16,423 nt of DNA, taken from contig CALFZO010000126.1 in the NCBI GenBank assembly GCA_937952305.1, forward strand, positions 1-16,423. The letters are read 5' to 3'. Of this stretch, positions 12,944-16,423 are shown piece by piece. Within the stretch, counting starts at the first letter, position 1, and each line of letters opens with the position of its first letter. Made by a program: the position numbers and the translations under genes. This DNA is from an uncultured Anaerolineales bacterium. Its GTDB lineage: Bacteria; Chloroflexota; Anaerolineae; Anaerolineales; UBA6663. Under the pieces are notes generated by a model. It saw nothing but the letters and a program-made list of their open reading frames with translations. It did not search any database and had not been told where the DNA came from.

Positions 12944-13004
12944 CGCCGCCGTGGGCTGTACCAGAGCAGGCCAGCGCCCTGGCTGGTACGGCCCCGCGGC
13001 GGCG
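12944..13004 (+). other. Large intercistronic stem-loop between binding protein and permease genes
   Basis: CGCCGCC (12944-12950) pairs with GGCGGCG (12998-13004), then GTGGG with CCCGC-type partners, then GTACCAG (12958-12964) with CTGGTAC (12983-12989), and CCAG/CTGG at the tip. No T-run follows, and the permease ribosome binding site begins seven bases later. Such hairpins between malE-like and malF-like genes protect the upstream mRNA or partly terminate, giving more binding protein than permease. Confidence 0.65.
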
Positions 13005-13021
13005 TTCAGCAAGGAACCTTT

Positions 13022-13930
13022 GTGACGGCCCTTCCTGCTCGCCCGAGTCTTGGCGCGCTGCGCCGGTGGTTGGGCGGCAGCTTCGCCCCCTATGTGTTCA
13101 TCGCGCCATTCTTCCTGCTCTTCGTGGCGTTTGGCCTGTTCCCGCTCCTGTACGCCCTGGCCCTGAGCTTCACCGATTGGCGCGGCGTGCGCGCGCCTGA
13201 ACTAATCGGCTTCTCCAATTACATCTTCCTGCTGACCGACCAGGCTTTCTGGGAGTCGCTCGGGAACTCCCTCTACCTGTGGCTGTTGATCGTCCCGGTA
13301 CAGACTCTCTTCGCCGTCCTGGTCGCGTCGCTGCTGGCTCGGCCGTTCCTGCGCTTCCGCTGGTTCTTCCGCACGGCCTACCTGATTTCCTATCTGGTGC
13401 CATTGGTGGCCATTGCCCAGGTCTGGAAAGTCCTGTTCGACCAGGACTTCGGCGCCCTCAACTTCGCCCTGCAGGCCGCCGGTTTGTCGGCGATCGGCTG
13501 GCTGACGACGCCGGCTTGGGCCAAACCGACGCTGGCGCTGCTGGTGTTCTGGAAGAGCAGCGGATTTGCCATCCTTATCATGCTGGCTGCGATCCAGGGT
13601 ATCCCACGCGAGCTGTACGAAGCCGCCGCCCTCGATGGGGCCGATGGCCGGCAGCAATTCTGGCAGATCACGCTGCCGCTCATGCGCCGCGCCATCGCCT
13701 TCTACGCCGTCATCGCCACCCTGGCCGTGATCCAGATGTTCGCCGAGCCTTATGTGCTGACTCAGGGCGGGCCGTACATGAGCACGACGACGGCCGGGTA
13801 TGCATTGAACCAGTATATGAAATACCTTGACCTCGGGACCGGCGCCGCCAATTCCTTCCTGTTGACGCTATTGGTCGTGGCTGTGTCAGGGATAATGCTG
13901 CGCCTGCTGCGAGCGCGCGACGAGGACTGA
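13022..13930 (+). CDS. Sugar ABC transporter permease, CUT1 (MalF/UgpA-like)
   Basis: GTG start at 13022, with AAGGAA six to eleven bases upstream. The 302-residue protein has about six transmembrane helices (first at 25-50: V-F-I-A-P-F-F-L-L-F-V-A-F-G-L-F-P-L-L-Y-A-L-A-L-S-F). The cytoplasmic EAA loop Y-E-A-A-A-L-D-G-A-D-G-R-Q-Q-F-W-Q-I-T-L-P-L at about 199-220 docks on the ATPase. The S-F-T-D-W segment after helix 1 and the near-end A-E-P-Y-V-L-T-Q-G-G-P-Y are typical of CUT1 permeases. It forms the channel with the next gene, which starts five bases after its stop. No ATP-binding subunit is encoded in the visible part, as is common in CUT1 loci using a shared MsmK/MalK ATPase. Confidence 0.95.
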   Translation: MTALPARPSLGALRRWLGGSFAPYVFIAPFFLLFVAFGLFPLLYALALSFTDWRGVRAPELIGFSNYIFLLTDQAFWESLGNSLYLWLLIVPVQTLFAVLVASLLARPFLRFRWFFRTAYLISYLVPLVAIAQVWKVLFDQDFGALNFALQAAGLSAIGWLTTPAWAKPTLALLVFWKSSGFAILIMLAAIQGIPRELYEAAALDGADGRQQFWQITLPLMRRAIAFYAVIATLAVIQMFAEPYVLTQGGPYMSTTTAGYALNQYMKYLDLGTGAANSFLLTLLVVAVSGIMLRLLRARDED

Positions 13931-13935
13931 CCGAA

Positions 13936-14850
13936 ATGACGACTCGCCTCCCGACCCGGTCAGAGACGGCCTCCTTCCCTGCGCTAACCGGCCGCACCCT
14001 CCGCCGGTTGAACCTGGAAAGCCTGGCGCTCTACGCCTTCCTGTGCCTGCTGGCCCTGTTTTATCTCTACCCGCTGGTGTGGATGGCCTTGTCTTCCTTC
14101 AAGCTCGGGCCGGACATCGCCAGCCGGCCGCTGTCGTTTGACCTCTCCGCCGCCACACTGGATAACTACCGACTGCTCCTGCGCAACGTGCCGCTCCAGA
14201 TCGGCTTCCAGAACACACTGATCGTCCTGGTGTTCAAGGGAGCGCTGACCTTGTTCTTCTGCCCGCTGGCCGGGTTTGCATTCGCCAAGTTCCGGTTCCG
14301 CGGACGGGACAGCCTGTTCTCGCTCGTGCTGGCAACGATGATGCTGCCGCCAGTGGTCATGTTGATCCCGCTGCTGCTGCAGATGGGGCGGCTGGGCTGG
14401 GTCAACACTTACCAGGCGCTGATCCTGCCCGGCGCCGTCAACGCGTTCTCAATCTTCTGGATGCGCCAGCAGATCGCCGAGGTGCCCGATGAATTGCTGG
14501 ACGCCGGCCGGGTCGACGGCTGCTCCCCCTGGGGCCTGCACTGGCACATCGTCTTGCCTGTTATTCGCCCAGCCCTGGCGGCCCTGGCTATCCTGACCTT
14601 TCTGGACATCTACAACGACTTCGTCTGGCCGGTCGTGGCCGTGAACACGATCCGCATGCAGACGCTGCAGGTCATGCTCTCTGACCTGTACAACCAGATC
14701 AACAACATGCAGGTTGGCGCGGTCGGGGCCAACGCCTGGGGGCAGGTCCTCGCCGCCAGCACCCTGGCGACCCTGCCCGTGCTGGCCCTGTTTGTGGCGC
14801 TGCAGCGACACTTTATCCACGGCATCCTGTCCGGGAGCCTGAAGGGCTGA
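13936..14850 (+). CDS. Sugar ABC transporter permease, CUT1 (MalG/UgpE-like)
   Basis: ATG at 13936, five bases after the previous stop, so translation is probably coupled. The 304-residue protein has a ~30-residue polar N-terminus, then six helices. It has the family marks Y-L-Y-P-L-V-W-M-A-L-S-S-F-K near 43-56, N-T-L-I-V near 93, L-A-G-F-A-F-A-K-F-R-F-R-G-R near 111-124, M-M-L-P-P-V-V-M-L-I-P near 135-145, and N-D-F-V-W-P near 227. The EAA loop reads D-E-L-L-D-A-G-R-V-D-G-C-S-P-W-G-L-H-W-H-I-V-L-P at about 185-208: the usual 'E-A-A' is L-D-A-G here, a mild deviation. It is the partner of the MalF-like permease in moving the sugar across the membrane. Confidence 0.95.
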   Translation: MTTRLPTRSETASFPALTGRTLRRLNLESLALYAFLCLLALFYLYPLVWMALSSFKLGPDIASRPLSFDLSAATLDNYRLLLRNVPLQIGFQNTLIVLVFKGALTLFFCPLAGFAFAKFRFRGRDSLFSLVLATMMLPPVVMLIPLLLQMGRLGWVNTYQALILPGAVNAFSIFWMRQQIAEVPDELLDAGRVDGCSPWGLHWHIVLPVIRPALAALAILTFLDIYNDFVWPVVAVNTIRMQTLQVMLSDLYNQINNMQVGAVGANAWGQVLAASTLATLPVLALFVALQRHFIHGILSGSLKG

Positions 14851-14853
14851 ACC

Positions 14854-14901
14854 CCGGGATGCCCATCGACCGCTTTGGGCCGTGGTCCTGCCTGATCCCG
14901 G
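14854..14901. repeat. Inverted repeat in the permease-GH2 gap
   Basis: CCGGGAT (14854-14860) and ATCCCGG (14895-14901) are separated by 34 bases, just ahead of the GH2 start. This is a weak structure that may be chance. Confidence 0.25.
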
Positions 14902-14919
14902 CTGCCTCAGGTTGTGTCT

Positions 14920-16423
14920 ATGACCTCTCCCACCGACTATCCGCGCCCTGACTTTGATCGTTCCCACAGCTGGCTTTCACTCAACGGGACGTGGGACTTT
15001 GCACCCGATCCCGATGAGGTGGGTCTCGCCGACGGCTGGCAAATGCCGGGCGCCATCGTCTGGCTGGCCTGCATCGTCGTGCCTTTCCCATGGGAGGCGC
15101 CGGCGTCCGGCGTCGCGCAGCAGTGGCTACCAGTGGGTTGGTACCGACGGCTGATTGAACGGCCGGCGGCCTGGGAGGGCCGGCGCACGATCCTGCACTT
15201 TGGCGCCGCCCACTACGAGTGCACAGCCTGGGTCAATGGGCGCCGGCTGGGCGACCACACCGGCGGTTACCTGCCCTTCGAATGGGATATCACGGAGGCG
15301 CTGGAGCAGAGGCGGGGTGAGCTCGTGGTGCGGGTGGCGGCGCCGGTGGACAAGCGCTTCATCCCGCATGGCAAGCAGCGCAGCCTGCCGCCGGACGACT
15401 ATGATGATTGCGCCTTCACGCCGAGCAGTGGGCTGTGGCAGCCGGTGTGGCTGGAAGCGCGCCCGGCCACCTACCTGGCGAGCCTGCAGTTGCGGCCCAC
15501 CGAGAACCTGGACGGCATTGCGGTGACGGCTAGGGTGCAGGGGCCGCACCGCCTGGGGGCGTCCGTCACGTTGACCGTAGAAGGCCAGGCTCCGCAATCG
15601 CTGCCAATCGGCCCCAGCGGCGAACTGACCACCACTCTGGCTGTACCGGAGCCGCGGCTCTGGTCGCCGGCCGATCCGCACCTGTACACGGTTGGGGCTC
15701 GCCTGGAAAGTCAGGACGGCCCGGATGAGGTGCGCGGCTACACCGGCCTGCGGCGGATTGAGACACGTGGCGACCGCCTGTACCTGAATGGCGAACAGCT
15801 TTATATCCGCGGTGCGCTGGATCAGGGGTTCTGGTCTCAGACGATTTACGCCGCGCCGGATGGTGCGGCGCTCAAGCAAGACGTAGAGCTGGCGCTGGCG
15901 GCGGGCTTCAACCTGGTCCGCAAGCACATCAAGTTGGAAGACCCGCGCTGGCTGTACTGGGCGGACCAGTTGGGGTTGCTGGTCTGGGAGGAGCCGCCCT
16001 GTGTGGGACGGTTTACACCCGGATCGCTCGCGGCCTTTGAAGCGCAACTGGCGCCGATGGTGGCGCGGGACGGGAACCACCCGGCCATCATCATCTGGGG
16101 GCTGTACAACGAAGAGTGGGGCCTGGATTGGCAGGTGGCCGATGACCCGGCGCGGGAAAGTGCGGTCGAGCGGGCCTATGACCGGCTGGCCGCTTGTGAC
16201 CGGACCCGGCCGATTGTGGACAACTCTGGTTGGTGGCACGTCAAGACGGATCTCGTGGACTGGCACTACTACGACGTTGACATGCGCTCCTGGTCGGCCG
16301 TGAGCCAAGCCTTGGCGCGGGACCGGAACGCCTGGTTTGGGCACCGCCTTTCGACGGCCCGTTGGTACGAGACCCAGTTGTGTGTGCCAGGACGCGAACA
16401 TCCTGGGGTGCCCTTGCTGAATG
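14920..16423 (+). CDS. Glycoside hydrolase family 2 (beta-galactosidase/beta-glucuronidase type), 3' end outside window
   Basis: 501 codons are visible. Order: the N-terminal sugar-binding jelly-roll (about 10-185: S-L-N-G-T-W-D-F, W-Y-R-R, L-H-F-G-A-A-H-Y-E-C-T-A-W-V-N-G-R-R-L-G-D-H-T-G-G-Y-L-P-F), the immunoglobulin-like domain (about 186-275, ending L-W-S-P-A-D-P-H-L-Y), then the TIM barrel from about 280 with L-N-G-E-Q-L-Y-I-R-G-A-L-D-Q. The barrel includes G-F-N-L-V-R-K-H-I-K and I-I-W-G-L-Y-N-E-E-W, where Asn397-Glu398 is the predicted acid/base. The nucleophile should lie just past the window end. There is no signal peptide, so it acts in the cytoplasm on sugar brought in by the transporter. 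The ATG at 14920 has a weak AGG upstream; a GTG at 14914 is an alternative start. The exact specificity cannot be told. Confidence 0.93.
   Translation, partial: MTSPTDYPRPDFDRSHSWLSLNGTWDFAPDPDEVGLADGWQMPGAIVWLACIVVPFPWEAPASGVAQQWLPVGWYRRLIERPAAWEGRRTILHFGAAHYECTAWVNGRRLGDHTGGYLPFEWDITEALEQRRGELVVRVAAPVDKRFIPHGKQRSLPPDDYDDCAFTPSSGLWQPVWLEARPATYLASLQLRPTENLDGIAVTARVQGPHRLGASVTLTVEGQAPQSLPIGPSGELTTTLAVPEPRLWSPADPHLYTVGARLESQDGPDEVRGYTGLRRIETRGDRLYLNGEQLYIRGALDQGFWSQTIYAAPDGAALKQDVELALAAGFNLVRKHIKLEDPRWLYWADQLGLLVWEEPPCVGRFTPGSLAAFEAQLAPMVARDGNHPAIIIWGLYNEEWGLDWQVADDPARESAVERAYDRLAACDRTRPIVDNSGWWHVKTDLVDWHYYDVDMRSWSAVSQALARDRNAWFGHRLSTARWYETQLCVPGREHPGVPLLN

Noticed and set aside
15127..16401. 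Minus-strand open frame of 424 codons
   Set aside because: It is antisense to the GH2 enzyme, whose domains and catalytic Asn-Glu are plain on the plus strand.
1..16423. CRISPR arrays, tRNA/rRNA genes, insertion-sequence transposases
   Set aside because: No regularly spaced repeats, no cloverleaf or rRNA signatures, and no DDE or Y1 transposase motifs were seen on either strand.

Overview
The window is a GC-rich (roughly 60-65 %) bacterial chromosome segment. Four things point to a filamentous or soil-type Chloroflexota (Anaerolineae/Caldilinea-like) organism: a lipobox followed by an Ala/Pro/Thr linker on the solute-binding protein, a MalT-like LuxR regulator beside DUF4386 membrane genes, an ArsR-type regulator with a large C-terminal sensor-like domain, and the general codon use. 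This placement is inference from style, not from a marker gene. No rRNA, tRNA or CRISPR array was seen.

Left part (1-2600, minus strand): a mobile-element module. A large serine recombinase (510 codons visible, 3' end outside the window) is preceded by three small unrecognised genes. A sigma70-like promoter lies at 2568-2595. A strong terminator-like hairpin with a T7 run sits between that promoter and the first ribosome binding site, so the module looks attenuated.

Next, 2640-3400 is a debris zone: a short single-TM protein or gene tail on the plus strand, and the broken 3' end of a class III nucleotide cyclase on the minus strand. This is what one expects near the edge of an insertion.

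Middle part (3471-9173, minus strand): a 911-residue LAL/MalT-type regulator is followed in the same direction by a tightly packed run. The run encodes a four-TM protein, a ~93-residue soluble protein, a DUF4386 protein split by a frameshift, an intact DUF4386 protein and another four-TM protein. The regulator probably controls this run.

The 9440-10220 stretch holds a divergent promoter region and a Phd/VapB-VapC (PIN) toxin-antitoxin pair with a palindromic operator and a terminator.

Right part (10484-16423, plus strand): a carbohydrate-use locus. It has an ArsR-type regulator with a probable sugar-sensing domain, a lipoprotein solute-binding protein, two CUT1 (MalF/MalG-like) permeases and a cytoplasmic glycoside hydrolase family 2 enzyme cut off by the window end. 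No ABC ATPase is present in the visible part, so a shared MsmK/MalK-type ATPase elsewhere is likely. Imported oligosaccharide would be bound outside, moved in by the two permeases and cleaved inside by the GH2 enzyme. The regulator sits behind an AT-rich control region with several dyads.
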